Shown in pieces: positions 48,460 to 56,142 of a DNA stretch of 64,000 nucleotides. Each line of letters starts with the position of its first letter. Position 1 is the first letter of the stretch. The DNA comes from Gammaproteobacteria bacterium (GTDB taxonomy: Bacteria; Pseudomonadota; Gammaproteobacteria; Nevskiales; Nevskiaceae). The notes beneath the pieces were generated by a model. It had not been told where the DNA came from, did not search any database, and saw only the letters and a program-made list of their open reading frames with translations. The DNA is taken from positions 1 through 64,000 of the forward strand of contig JAGWMX010000001.1 of NCBI GenBank assembly GCA_028871525.1, written 5' to 3'. A program made the position numbers and the translations under genes.

Positions 48460-48968
48460 GCTGTCCTCCCGCGCGCTCGCAGCGCTAGAACGGCGCCGAT
48501 ACCGAAAACTCCGCGCGCAGCAGCGGCGGCCGCACTCGCCGGAATCCTGGATGGTTGACGCTGAAACCGCGGCTCGGCCTCAACCTCTTCTTCGTCCACG
48601 CCATGCGCCTCCTGAACCGCCCTGATCAGCAAGCCGCGGATCAGACTCACGAACAATAGACCGGCGAGGATGTACAGGGTTCGACCGCAAACCAGGTTGC
48701 GGGCGACGCCGTGCTCGAGCCGGAGCTGGCGCGGGTTGACGACCAGCCGGAGCATCGGCATCCGGAACACCGAAAATCCGTACGCCATGCCGATCGACCG
48801 GTGAATCGCCAGTACCGGCGGCAGTACCGGCCGGCGGTTGAACCGCGATCCGGCCGCCGTGCGCTCGCGCGACGGCCCGCCGCCTGCACCACTCTTTCCG
48901 ACCACGTCCGCCATCGCGCTTGTCATCCGATCCCCTCCAGGATCAGCCGAATATGTCTTTTCCAACAT
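48456..48968 (-). pseudogene. Internally deleted oxalate/formate antiporter-family (OFA) transporter
   Basis: The 170-codon frame joins what look like the two ends of an OFA-family MFS transporter. The first half (SRERTAAGSRFNRRPVLPPV, then LAIHRSIGMAYGFSVFRMP) matches the family N-terminus including helix 1. The second half (TLYILAGLLFVSLIRGLLIR, then AVQEAHGVDEEEVEAE) matches the last helix and C-terminal tail. About 400 central residues, ten helices, are missing. The frame is still open and overlaps fdsG by 4 bp. It was probably the formate transporter of this operon; the residue may survive as a translated leader. Confidence 0.7.
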
Positions 48969-48973
48969 ACACG

Positions 48974-49013
48974 GCGGTTATAGCGTAAGCGTCAATGCGG
49001 AGACTATAACCGC
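48974..49013. promoter_or_regulatory. Candidate operator between fds operon and fdsR
   Basis: GCGGTTATAG (48974-48983) and CTATAACCGC (49004-49013) are perfect 10-bp inverted arms 20 bp apart, lying in the 100 bp between the divergent units. The AT-rich TTATAG cores recall ModE-type sites, and the adjacent regulator has a ModE-like DNA-binding domain. Confidence 0.55.
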
Positions 49014-49044
49014 GCCGGCGCCACCCAAATATGTGCTAGAAAGC

Positions 49045-49062
49045 CGTTACAACCCGATAACG
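49045..49062. promoter_or_regulatory. Second candidate operator just before fdsR
   Basis: CGTTA-N8-TAACG (49045-49062) is a shorter inverted repeat nine bases before the fdsR GTG, suited to autoregulation. Arms of five bases can arise by chance. Confidence 0.3.
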
Positions 49063-49070
49063 ACCAGTCC

Positions 49071-50162
49071 GTGTTCAGAATTACCGTCAAACCGCAGTGG
49101 CATCTGGAAAGCCGAGACGGCGGGCAACGGTTGTCGCGGCTGGTCGAATTGCTGGCGGCGACCGACGAACACGGCGCGCTGGCGCCAGCCTGCCGTGAGG
49201 TGGGTCTGTCGTATCGCTACGCCTGGGGCCTGCTGCAGGAAAGTGCGACCCTGTTCGGTGCGCCGCTGGTCAATATGGCGCGCGGCCGCGGCGCCGAGTT
49301 GACGCCCCTTGCTGAAAAACTGGTATGGGCCGACAAACGCATCGCCGCACGCCTGTCGCCATTGCTCGACAGCCTGGCTTCCGAATTGGAAGTCGAACTC
49401 GAACGCGCGGTGTCCGCAGCGCAGCCGATTCTGCGGCTGCAGGCCAGCCACGGCTTCGCGGTCGAGACGCTGCGACAATGGTTCACCCGGCAACAGATTC
49501 CGCTGGACCTCAAATACCGCACCAGCTTCGAGGCGGTGGCCGCGTTGCATCAGCACAGTTGCGACATGGCCGGTTTTCCGGTGCCGGTCGGCGAATTCCA
49601 GGCGCCGGTGCTGCGCGCCTACCTGGCGTGGCTGGACGCCGGCAGCCAGCGTCTGATCCACCTGGCCAGTCGGCGTCAGGGTCTGATCGTGGCGCCGAAA
49701 AACCCCCTGGCGGTGCGCGCGCTGACCGACCTGACCCGGCCCGGCGTGCGCTTCGTCAACCGTCAGCCCGGCTCCAGCACCCGGGCGCTGCTGGACCTGA
49801 TGCTGCGGCATCAACGCATCGACGTCGCGCGCATCCAGGGTTACGACAGCGCCGAATTCACACACGCCGCAGTGGCCGCATACGTTGCCAGCGGCATGGC
49901 TGAGGTCGGACTCGGCGTGGAGACCGCCGCACAGCGTTTCAAACTGGGCTTCGTGCCGCTGTGCGTGGAACACTATTTTTTCGTCTGCCACACCGTCCTC
50001 CTGCGCCAGCCGGTGATGCGGCGGGTACTGGCGGCGCTGCGCAGCGCCGAGTTTCACCGGGCGGTCAGCCATCTCGCCGGCTACGACCCCAGGCACTGCG
50101 GCGAAATCCGGTCGCTGCGCGCGGCTTTCCCCGAACACGCGGCGATGTTCCGCAAACGATGA
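49071..50162 (+). CDS. fdsR: ModE-like winged-helix regulator with periplasmic-binding-protein-like domain
   Basis: This 363-residue protein has an N-terminal ModE/LysR-type winged helix (LLAATDEHGALAPACREVGL, then SYRYAWGLLQE) and a PBP-like effector domain (IVAPKNPLAVRALTDLTRPG, FVNRQPGSSTRALLDLML, VASGMAEVGLGVETAA), as in COG1910-type regulators. Divergence from the fds operon makes it the likely formate- or molybdate-responsive controller; the symbol follows the Cupriavidus convention. It starts at GTG 49071, and its stop overlaps the mobA start (ATGA). Confidence 0.82.
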   Translation: MFRITVKPQWHLESRDGGQRLSRLVELLAATDEHGALAPACREVGLSYRYAWGLLQESATLFGAPLVNMARGRGAELTPLAEKLVWADKRIAARLSPLLDSLASELEVELERAVSAAQPILRLQASHGFAVETLRQWFTRQQIPLDLKYRTSFEAVAALHQHSCDMAGFPVPVGEFQAPVLRAYLAWLDAGSQRLIHLASRRQGLIVAPKNPLAVRALTDLTRPGVRFVNRQPGSSTRALLDLMLRHQRIDVARIQGYDSAEFTHAAVAAYVASGMAEVGLGVETAAQRFKLGFVPLCVEHYFFVCHTVLLRQPVMRRVLAALRSAEFHRAVSHLAGYDPRHCGEIRSLRAAFPEHAAMFRKR

Positions 50163-50755
50163 ATCCGATCGACGGCCTGATTCTGGCCGGTGGCCGCAGC
50201 CGGCGGTTCGGCGGCGCCGATAAGGGGCTGGCCCGGTGGTGCGGCCGGCCGCTGGTGGCGCATGTCGCGGCGGCGCTGGCGCCGCAGGTGGCGGAATTCC
50301 GGATTTGCGCCAACCGCAACGCCGAACGCTACACCGCCTTCGGCCCGGTCATCGACGACGGCCGCTGGCGTGATTGCGGGCCGCTGGCCGGATTGCGTGC
50401 CGGGCTCGCCGGCTGCCGTCGGCCGTGGCTGGCCTACGTGCCGGTGGATGCCGTGCGCCTGCCGCCGGATCTGGTGGCGCGGCTACTGGCGGCGGCATTG
50501 GACACCGGCCGCGACGCCGCGATGACTTTCGACGGCGGCTCACCGGTGCCGACCTGCGGCTTGCTGCGCACCTCGCTGCTGCCGCAGGTCGAGACGGCGT
50601 TGACCGGGTCGCGGCGGGCACTGCGCGATTTCCTGAATCCGCTGCAACCGGCTGCCGTCTGCTGGCCGCCCGGCGCCTGGGTGTGGAGCGTCAACACCCC
50701 TGCCGAACTGGCGGCGCTGGCCCCGGATGCGGCCGCGGGCGACTGCGACCCCTAA
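50159..50755 (+). CDS. mobA: Molybdenum cofactor guanylyltransferase
   Basis: MobA attaches GMP to molybdopterin to form the MGD cofactor that FdsA needs. The 198-residue protein has LILAGGRSRRFGGADKGLA at the N-terminus and LRAGLAGCRRPWLAYVPVDA; the usual metal-binding Asp is at the end of that run. The expected PxxxP is partly altered. It is translationally coupled to fdsR. Confidence 0.9.
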   Translation: MNPIDGLILAGGRSRRFGGADKGLARWCGRPLVAHVAAALAPQVAEFRICANRNAERYTAFGPVIDDGRWRDCGPLAGLRAGLAGCRRPWLAYVPVDAVRLPPDLVARLLAAALDTGRDAAMTFDGGSPVPTCGLLRTSLLPQVETALTGSRRALRDFLNPLQPAAVCWPPGAWVWSVNTPAELAALAPDAAAGDCDP

Positions 50756-50819
50756 ACCGCGCTACCATTCCTCACTGTGCGCTTAACGCCGCGCGCGCTT
50801 CTCAAGGAGACAGCTCGTC

Positions 50820-51299
50820 ATGGCTCGCGGAGTCAACAAGGTCATTCTGATCGGCAATCTCGGCAAGGATCCGGAGCTGCGTTCCATGCCCTCCGGCGGT
50901 GCGGTGGTGAACCTGACGCTGGCCACCTCCGACACCTGGAAAGACAAGACCACCGGCGAGGCCAAGGAGCGCACCGAGTGGCATACCATCGTGTTCTTCA
51001 ACAAACTGGCGGAAATCGCCGGACAGTATTTGAAGAAAGGATCGAAAATCTACGTCGAGGGCAGCCTGCGCACGCGCAAGTGGCAGGACAAGGACGGCCA
51101 CGATCGCTACACCACCGAGATCGTCGTCAACGACATGCAGATGCTGGACAGCCGCGGCGGCCTGCCTGCCGGACAGGCAAGCGGAGCGGGCGACGATGCG
51201 GCACCGCGCGCCGCGCCGCGCGCCGCGGTGGCGGCACGCGCGCAGGCCGCCGACGCACCGCCGGACACCGGCTTCGAAGACGACGACATCCCATTCTAG
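50820..51299 (+). CDS. ssb: Single-stranded DNA-binding protein
   Basis: This 159-residue SSB has the OB-fold ([51 protein letters not shown]), a Pro/Ala-rich linker and the conserved C-terminal tip DDDIPF that binds partner proteins. AAGGAGA lies about ten bases before the ATG. It has moved away from uvrA compared with many relatives. Confidence 0.97.
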   Translation: MARGVNKVILIGNLGKDPELRSMPSGGAVVNLTLATSDTWKDKTTGEAKERTEWHTIVFFNKLAEIAGQYLKKGSKIYVEGSLRTRKWQDKDGHDRYTTEIVVNDMQMLDSRGGLPAGQASGAGDDAAPRAAPRAAVAARAQAADAPPDTGFEDDDIPF

Positions 51300-51318
51300 A
51301 GCTGGGACTCGCACCTTA

Positions 51319-51584
51319 AGAGCTTATCCTTGAATAAATCGCGTCAGCGCCGGAGGTCATTTTCGCGCACTGCAACGAGCGAAGAGCGGGCGATGGTTGT
51401 TCCATCGGCGCGATGAGCAAGGCCGCAGTGCGCGAAAATGGCCCCGGCTCTGGCGGGTTGCGCCCCAAATTGCGCCATGCTGCGTTACTCGTCCTTGCTT
51501 AGAATCACTAAGCGACGATCCTCGCGCCTTGCCTGGCGCAATTTGGGGCAGCAACGCTGGCGTGATTTATCAAGGATAAGCTCT
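51319..51584. mobile_element. MITE-like element with 30-bp terminal inverted repeats
   Basis: Left end AGAGCTTATCCTTGAATAAA (51319-) is matched by the inverted right end TTTATCAAGGATAAGCTCT (to 51584), and pairing continues into TCGCGTCAGCG/CGCTGGCGTGA. Inside lie two further palindromes: CATTTTCGCGCACTGC/GCAGTGCGCGAAAATG (51358-51443) and GCCCCAAATTGCGCC/GGCGCAATTTGGGGC (about 51463-51550). No transposase is encoded. It is probably non-autonomous. Together with the following repeat it fills the 390 bp between ssb and dacB. Confidence 0.75.
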
Positions 51585-51602
51585 AAGTGATCCGCACAAC
51601 AA

Positions 51603-51724
51603 CGTCATTGCGAGGAGCGGAGCGACGAAGCAACAACGTCATTGCGAGGAGGCGTAGCCGACGAAGCAACCTCGAGCCAACTTTGACGAGGTTGCCACGG
51701 GCGCTACGCACCCTCGCAATGACG
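51603..51724. repeat. GTCATTGCGAGG repeat, three arms
   Basis: Two direct arms (CGTCATTGCGAGGAGC..GACGAAGCAAC at 51603-51634 and again 51637-51670) are followed by an inverted arm (GACGAGGTTGCC..CCTCGCAATGACG, 51685-51724). The inverted arm runs into dacB and encodes its N-terminus. Confidence 0.85.
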
Positions 51725-53182
51725 TTGCTGGCGGCGACGGGCGCTCACGCCGCCGGCTTCGAGCAACTCGCCGGACTTCGCGCCCAGGGCGCCGAAGTTT
51801 CGGCGCTGGCGGTGGATCTGGACAACGGCCGCACGCTGGCCAGCCTTTCGCCGCAGACCCGGCTGACGCCGGCTTCCCTGACCAAGCTGGTCACCGCCGC
51901 TGCGGCGCTGGATCACTGGGCCGCCGATCAGACCTTTCCCACCCGGCTGCTGACCAGCGGCCGCATCGTCGGCGACCGGCTCGACGGCGATCTGGTTTTG
52001 CAAGGCGACGGCAACGCTACCCTCGACGACCAGGGTTTATGGACGCTGGCCGCTCAGCTCGCCGGTACCGGCGTGCGTCAGATTCACGGCCGTCTGCTGG
52101 TCGTGCCGGCGCCGTTCGGACCGGTGCCATGCGAAACCGAGGATCGCTGCAAGGCCACCACGCGCAGCGACAGCGCCTACGATGCGCCGCTGTCGTCGAT
52201 CGGCGTCGACTTCGGCGCCTGGTGCCTGGACGTACGGCCAACCGCGCCAGGCCAGCCGGCAGCGGTGCGTGGCTGCGCGGTGACGAAGCTGCCGCTGCCG
52301 GTGGTGGGCGAGATCCGTACCGTTGCCCCGCGTGCGCGGCAAACCTTCTGGCTGGAGCGGGTAACCGCTGCCGACGGCGATACGATCCGCGTCGGCGGCG
52401 ATATCCCTGGCGGCAGGCCGGTGCGGATGTTTCGCGCGATGTCCGATCCCGCCCGTGGCGCCGCCCTGCTGCTGCAGGAAATCCTGCGCGAAACCGGGAT
52501 CACGCTCAGCGGCGGCGTGGCGGTTGCCCCGCCGTTGGTCGCGAACGCCACGCGGACGCTGGCGTCGTTCGACGGCATGCCGCTGCGCGAACAGCTCGGG
52601 CGCATGCTGCGTTATTCGAATAATTACATCGCCGACGTGCTGACGCTGGACCTGGCGGCGGCCACGCTGCATCCGGCACCGGCGCAACTGGCGCAGGCCG
52701 GCCAGGCGCTGTCGTCGTTCGTCGCCTACACTCGGCGCGGCGGGCGCGATCCGCCGCTGCCGTCACTGTATTCCGGCAGCGGGCTGACGCCGGAGAGTCA
52801 GATGTCGGCCGACGATCTGGTCGATCTGCTGCGCCACGAATATCTGGATACCCGCGATTTTCCGGTGTTCTACGGCAGTCTGGTGGTGCCGCGGCAGGCG
52901 CCGTTCGCGTTCCTGCGTCGCGGCAGCCGCGCCTGGCTGGATCGGGTGGCGCTGAAGACCGGCACCATGGACGACCCGCGTTCGGTGTTCGGCATCGCCG
53001 GTTATCTGCGCAAGCAAGACAGCGGCTGGGCGGCGTTCGCCATCCTCGTCAACGGCAGTGACCGCCGCAAGCACATCCCCCTGTACCGGGCGCTGGCCGC
53101 CGCCCGCGCCGACGTCGAATCGCTGCTGGCCGGCCGCGAGCCGGCCACCGCCGGCTTGTCGCGCTGCACAACCGCGTGCTAG
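51692..53182 (+). CDS. dacB: D-alanyl-D-alanine carboxypeptidase/endopeptidase (PBP4 type)
   Basis: This class-C penicillin-binding protein trims or cleaves peptidoglycan crosslinks in the periplasm. Catalytic motifs are SLTK (in PASLTKLVTAA), SNN (in RYSNNYIADV) and KTG (in ALKTGTMDD). TTG 51692 gives 496 residues with a plausible signal peptide ending GAHA; ATG 51719 would leave it too short, and upstream codons are translated repeat. The signal peptide is therefore encoded by a dispersed repeat. Another repeat copy follows the stop. Confidence 0.88.
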   Translation: MPRALRTLAMTLLAATGAHAAGFEQLAGLRAQGAEVSALAVDLDNGRTLASLSPQTRLTPASLTKLVTAAAALDHWAADQTFPTRLLTSGRIVGDRLDGDLVLQGDGNATLDDQGLWTLAAQLAGTGVRQIHGRLLVVPAPFGPVPCETEDRCKATTRSDSAYDAPLSSIGVDFGAWCLDVRPTAPGQPAAVRGCAVTKLPLPVVGEIRTVAPRARQTFWLERVTAADGDTIRVGGDIPGGRPVRMFRAMSDPARGAALLLQEILRETGITLSGGVAVAPPLVANATRTLASFDGMPLREQLGRMLRYSNNYIADVLTLDLAAATLHPAPAQLAQAGQALSSFVAYTRRGGRDPPLPSLYSGSGLTPESQMSADDLVDLLRHEYLDTRDFPVFYGSLVVPRQAPFAFLRRGSRAWLDRVALKTGTMDDPRSVFGIAGYLRKQDSGWAAFAILVNGSDRRKHIPLYRALAAARADVESLLAGREPATAGLSRCTTAC

Positions 53183-53199
53183 AAAAGGCGATGCGCCGG

Positions 53200-53295
53200 T
53201 CGTCATTGCAAGGAGGGCGAAGCCCGACGAAGCAAGCCCGACCCGGCGGCATCTTCACGAGGTTGCTTCGGCTCCCCTGGAGCCTCGCAACGACG
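53200..53295. repeat. GTCATTGCGAGG repeat, inverted pair
   Basis: Left arm CGTCATTGCAAGGAGGGCGA..GACGAAGCAA (53200-53235) and right arm ACGAGGTTGCTTCGGCTCC..GCCTCGCAACGACG (53257-53295) form a long stem. It begins 17 bp after dacB and overlaps the start of the next gene. Confidence 0.82.
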
Positions 53296-53556
53296 CTACG
53301 TGTCGCCTTTGCCGCCGGGCTGCTGCTGACGCAGTGGCTGGCGGTGGTGCACGCCACCCAGCATGAGCTGTCCGCGCAGCCGGATCGGCCGATCTGCCAG
53401 CTCTGCGCCTTCGCCCATGCCGGCGGCCCGGCGGCCAGCGCGCCGGCGCTGCCGCTGCCGGTTTCGTTCCATCGCGCGTCGGCCACGCCCGTGGTCGCCG
53501 CGCCGCACCTGGATCGCCGTTACACCCTGCCCCCGAGCCGCGCGCCGCCGCGCTGA
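53263..53556 (+). CDS. DUF2946-like small membrane/exported protein
   Basis: This small protein of 97 residues from TTG 53263 (longer if ATG 53191 is used) has one hydrophobic segment (TLRVAFAAGLLLTQWLAVVHA) and a CQLC motif followed by His, as in DUF2946 proteins often found beside metal-related TonB receptors. A TonB receptor indeed follows 86 bp downstream. The function is unknown; a role in copper or other metal handling is inferred only from such neighbourhoods. The first residues are translated repeat. Confidence 0.6.
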   Translation: MLRLPWSLATTLRVAFAAGLLLTQWLAVVHATQHELSAQPDRPICQLCAFAHAGGPAASAPALPLPVSFHRASATPVVAAPHLDRRYTLPPSRAPPR

Positions 53557-53582
53557 ATCGCCAAAACCGCCCGCAAGAGCTT

Positions 53583-53605
53583 CCGCCGTAACCTCCTTCC
53601 GGCGG
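53583..53605 (+). promoter_or_regulatory. Hairpin with anti-SD-like loop before the TonB receptor
   Basis: CCGCCG and CGGCGG pair around the loop TAACCTCCTTC. The loop carries CCTCC, complementary to GGAG at 53624-53627 just upstream of the receptor start. It could be an RNA leader element or a weak terminator; no T-run follows directly. Confidence 0.3.
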
Positions 53606-53642
53606 GTCGTTTCAATGGTTTTTGGAGATTCTGGGTCTACCC

Positions 53643-56015
53643 ATGTCGATACGCTCATCGCGCGGCCGCGCCGCCGCCGCGCTGTGGTTGGCGGTATTTG
53701 CCGCATTGTCTGCAGCATCCGCCGCCGCGGCCGCGACGCACAGCGCAGTGCGGCTCAACGGACGGCTGACGGACGCACAGCACCGCCCGCTGCCCGGAGT
53801 CGAGGTCGGGCTCTACGACGCCGGCGGCGCGTCGATCGCCACGGCGGTGACCGACGCCACCGGCATCTATCGGTTCGCCGCGGTCGCGCCCGGGCGCTAT
53901 CTGTTGCAAGCGCACCCCGCCGGTTATGCCCCGGTCAGCCGCGAGATCAGCGTCGGCCGCAAACCCAGGCGCCTGCTGGATTTGGCGGCGCACCTGCAGC
54001 TCCAGGCCATCACCGTAACCGCCCGCTTCGAGCGCGCCCGCAATGCGCTGTCGCCGTCCACCGGCTCCAGTCAGTATCGCCTCGACGCCAAAGCGATCCA
54101 GACCCTGCCGCAAGGGGCCAATACGCCGATCGATGGGGTACTGCTGCAGTACCCGGGCGTGGTCGGTGACTCGCAGGGACAACTGCATGTGCGCGGCGAT
54201 CACGGCGATCTGCAGTTCCGCATCAATGGCGTGATTCTGCCGGAAGGCGCCACCGGTTTCGGCAACGCGCTGGGCGCGCGTTTTGCCGACTCGATCACGC
54301 TGCTGACCGGCGCGCTGCCGGCGCAATACGGCGACCGCACCGCCGGGATCGTCGATGTCACCACCAAACAGCATTTCGACGGTGGCCAGGTGGATCTCTA
54401 CGGCGGCGCGCACGCAACCTTCGAGCCGAGCCTTGAGTACGGCAGGACCTTCGCCGACGGCGCCAGCGTCTACCTCACCGGCTCGTATCTGCGCAGCGAC
54501 CTCGGCACCGAGGCGCCCACTGCCGCCTACACGCCGATCCATGGCGGCACCGAGCAGGGTCGCGGTTTCGGCTATCTGTCGCTGTATCCGACGCAGAACC
54601 TGCGGCTGTCGCTGATGGCCGGCACCGACTACAACAGCTTCCAGATCCCGAACACGCCCGGCGTGCAGCCGAACCCGGATTTTCTGCGCTACGCCGGCGC
54701 CGGCGGCTTCGACTCGGCCGATCTTAAAGAAAACCAGTTCGAGCGCACGCAGTACGGCATCGTCGCGCTGCAGGGCCTGCTGCCGCAAGACGGCAGCTGG
54801 CAGACGGCGCTGTTCGAGCGCGAAAGTTCGGTGGTGTTCGAACCCGACCCGGTCGGCGATCTGGTGTTCAACGGCGTCGCCGCCCGGGTCAAGCGCAAGA
54901 GCCGGAGTTTCGGCATGCAAGGCGATCTGAGCCTGCCGCTGGGTCGCGCGCACACGCTGCGGACCGGTCTCGAGGTCTCGACCGAGGACGATCGCAGCGA
55001 CGACACCGCAACGGTCTTTCCGACCGACGCCCTGGGCAACCCCAACGGCGCGCCGTTGGCCATCGTCGACAACAATCCGAAGAACGGCAACACGCTGTTG
55101 GCGTTCTATCTGCAGGACCAGTGGAATCTGAGCCAGGCGCTGACCGTCAACTACGGCCTGCGCTACGACCGCATCAACGCTTTCATCGACAGCGCGCAGC
55201 TCAGTCCGCGGCTGGGGCTGGTCTGGCACGCCGGCGCCGACACCACCGTCCACGCCGGCTATGCGCGCTATTTCACGCCGCCGCCGAACGAGCTGGTGGC
55301 CAACGCCACGCTGACCAAGTTCGCGGGCACCAGCAACGCGCCGGAAGTCATGCGCAACGATCCGGTCAAGGCCGAGCGCGCCGATTATTTCGACCTCGGC
55401 GTCGCACAACAGGTGACGCCGCGGCTGAATCTGGGGCTCGATAGCTACTACAAGTTCGCCCGCAATCTGATCGACGAAGGTCAGTTGGGGCAGTCGCTGA
55501 TCCTGACGCCGTTCAACTACCGCTTCGGGCGCATCTACGGTCTCGAGCTTACGGCCGCGTATCATCGCGGAGCCTTCAGCGCTTACCTCAACCTGGCGCG
55601 GTCGGTGGCCAAGGCGACGCAGATCGTCTCCGGTCAGTTCAACTTCGCCGCCGATGAACTGGCCTACATCGCCACGCACAACGTCTTTCTCGATCACCAG
55701 CAGCTGATCAGCGGCTCGGCCGGTGCAGCCTACGTCTGGCGCGGCACCACCGTGTCCCTGGATGCGACCTACAGCGACGGCCTGCGCCGCGGCTTCGCCA
55801 ACACCGGCAAACAGACTCCGTACACGGTGGTGAATCTCGGCATCACGCACGGCTTTCACTGGTTCGCGGCCGGCCCCACCGAGCTGCGGCTGACGGTCGT
55901 CAACCTGACCGACCGCAGCTACCAGATCCACGACGGCAGTGGCATCGGCATCGATCGCGCGCAGTTCGGCGAACGACGCGGCCTCTACCTGGGGCTGACA
56001 CAATCCTTCCGATGA
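53643..56015 (+). CDS. TonB-dependent receptor with N-terminal carboxypeptidase-regulatory-like domain
   Basis: This 790-residue outer-membrane protein begins with a signal peptide (ALWLAVFAALSAASAAAAA), then a CarboxypepD_reg-like beta-sandwich (VRLNGRLTDAQHRPLPGVEV to YLLQAHPAGYAPV), a plug (GQLHVRGDHGDLQFRINGV, LPAQYGDRTAGIVDVTTK) and a barrel ending GLYLGLTQSFR with terminal Phe-Arg. The ligand is unknown. ATG 53643 is preferred to TTG 53622. The DUF2946-like gene upstream hints at metal. Confidence 0.88.
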   Translation: MSIRSSRGRAAAALWLAVFAALSAASAAAAATHSAVRLNGRLTDAQHRPLPGVEVGLYDAGGASIATAVTDATGIYRFAAVAPGRYLLQAHPAGYAPVSREISVGRKPRRLLDLAAHLQLQAITVTARFERARNALSPSTGSSQYRLDAKAIQTLPQGANTPIDGVLLQYPGVVGDSQGQLHVRGDHGDLQFRINGVILPEGATGFGNALGARFADSITLLTGALPAQYGDRTAGIVDVTTKQHFDGGQVDLYGGAHATFEPSLEYGRTFADGASVYLTGSYLRSDLGTEAPTAAYTPIHGGTEQGRGFGYLSLYPTQNLRLSLMAGTDYNSFQIPNTPGVQPNPDFLRYAGAGGFDSADLKENQFERTQYGIVALQGLLPQDGSWQTALFERESSVVFEPDPVGDLVFNGVAARVKRKSRSFGMQGDLSLPLGRAHTLRTGLEVSTEDDRSDDTATVFPTDALGNPNGAPLAIVDNNPKNGNTLLAFYLQDQWNLSQALTVNYGLRYDRINAFIDSAQLSPRLGLVWHAGADTTVHAGYARYFTPPPNELVANATLTKFAGTSNAPEVMRNDPVKAERADYFDLGVAQQVTPRLNLGLDSYYKFARNLIDEGQLGQSLILTPFNYRFGRIYGLELTAAYHRGAFSAYLNLARSVAKATQIVSGQFNFAADELAYIATHNVFLDHQQLISGSAGAAYVWRGTTVSLDATYSDGLRRGFANTGKQTPYTVVNLGITHGFHWFAAGPTELRLTVVNLTDRSYQIHDGSGIGIDRAQFGERRGLYLGLTQSFR

Positions 56016-56142
56016 ACCGCGAGATAAACCGTCAACGACAATCCCGTATCGGGGGATGACCGGCGTTGGCCGACAGGCGACAATGGAGAACCATCGACCT
56101 GCGCCGCCGATAGCGGTGCGGTACAGCACGGGACGCCAAAAA

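Noticed and set aside
51319-53295. CRISPR array in the repeat-rich ssb-dacB region
   Set aside because: The repeats are long palindromic elements of unequal spacing, not regular 25-40 bp direct repeats with unique spacers; no cas genes are present.
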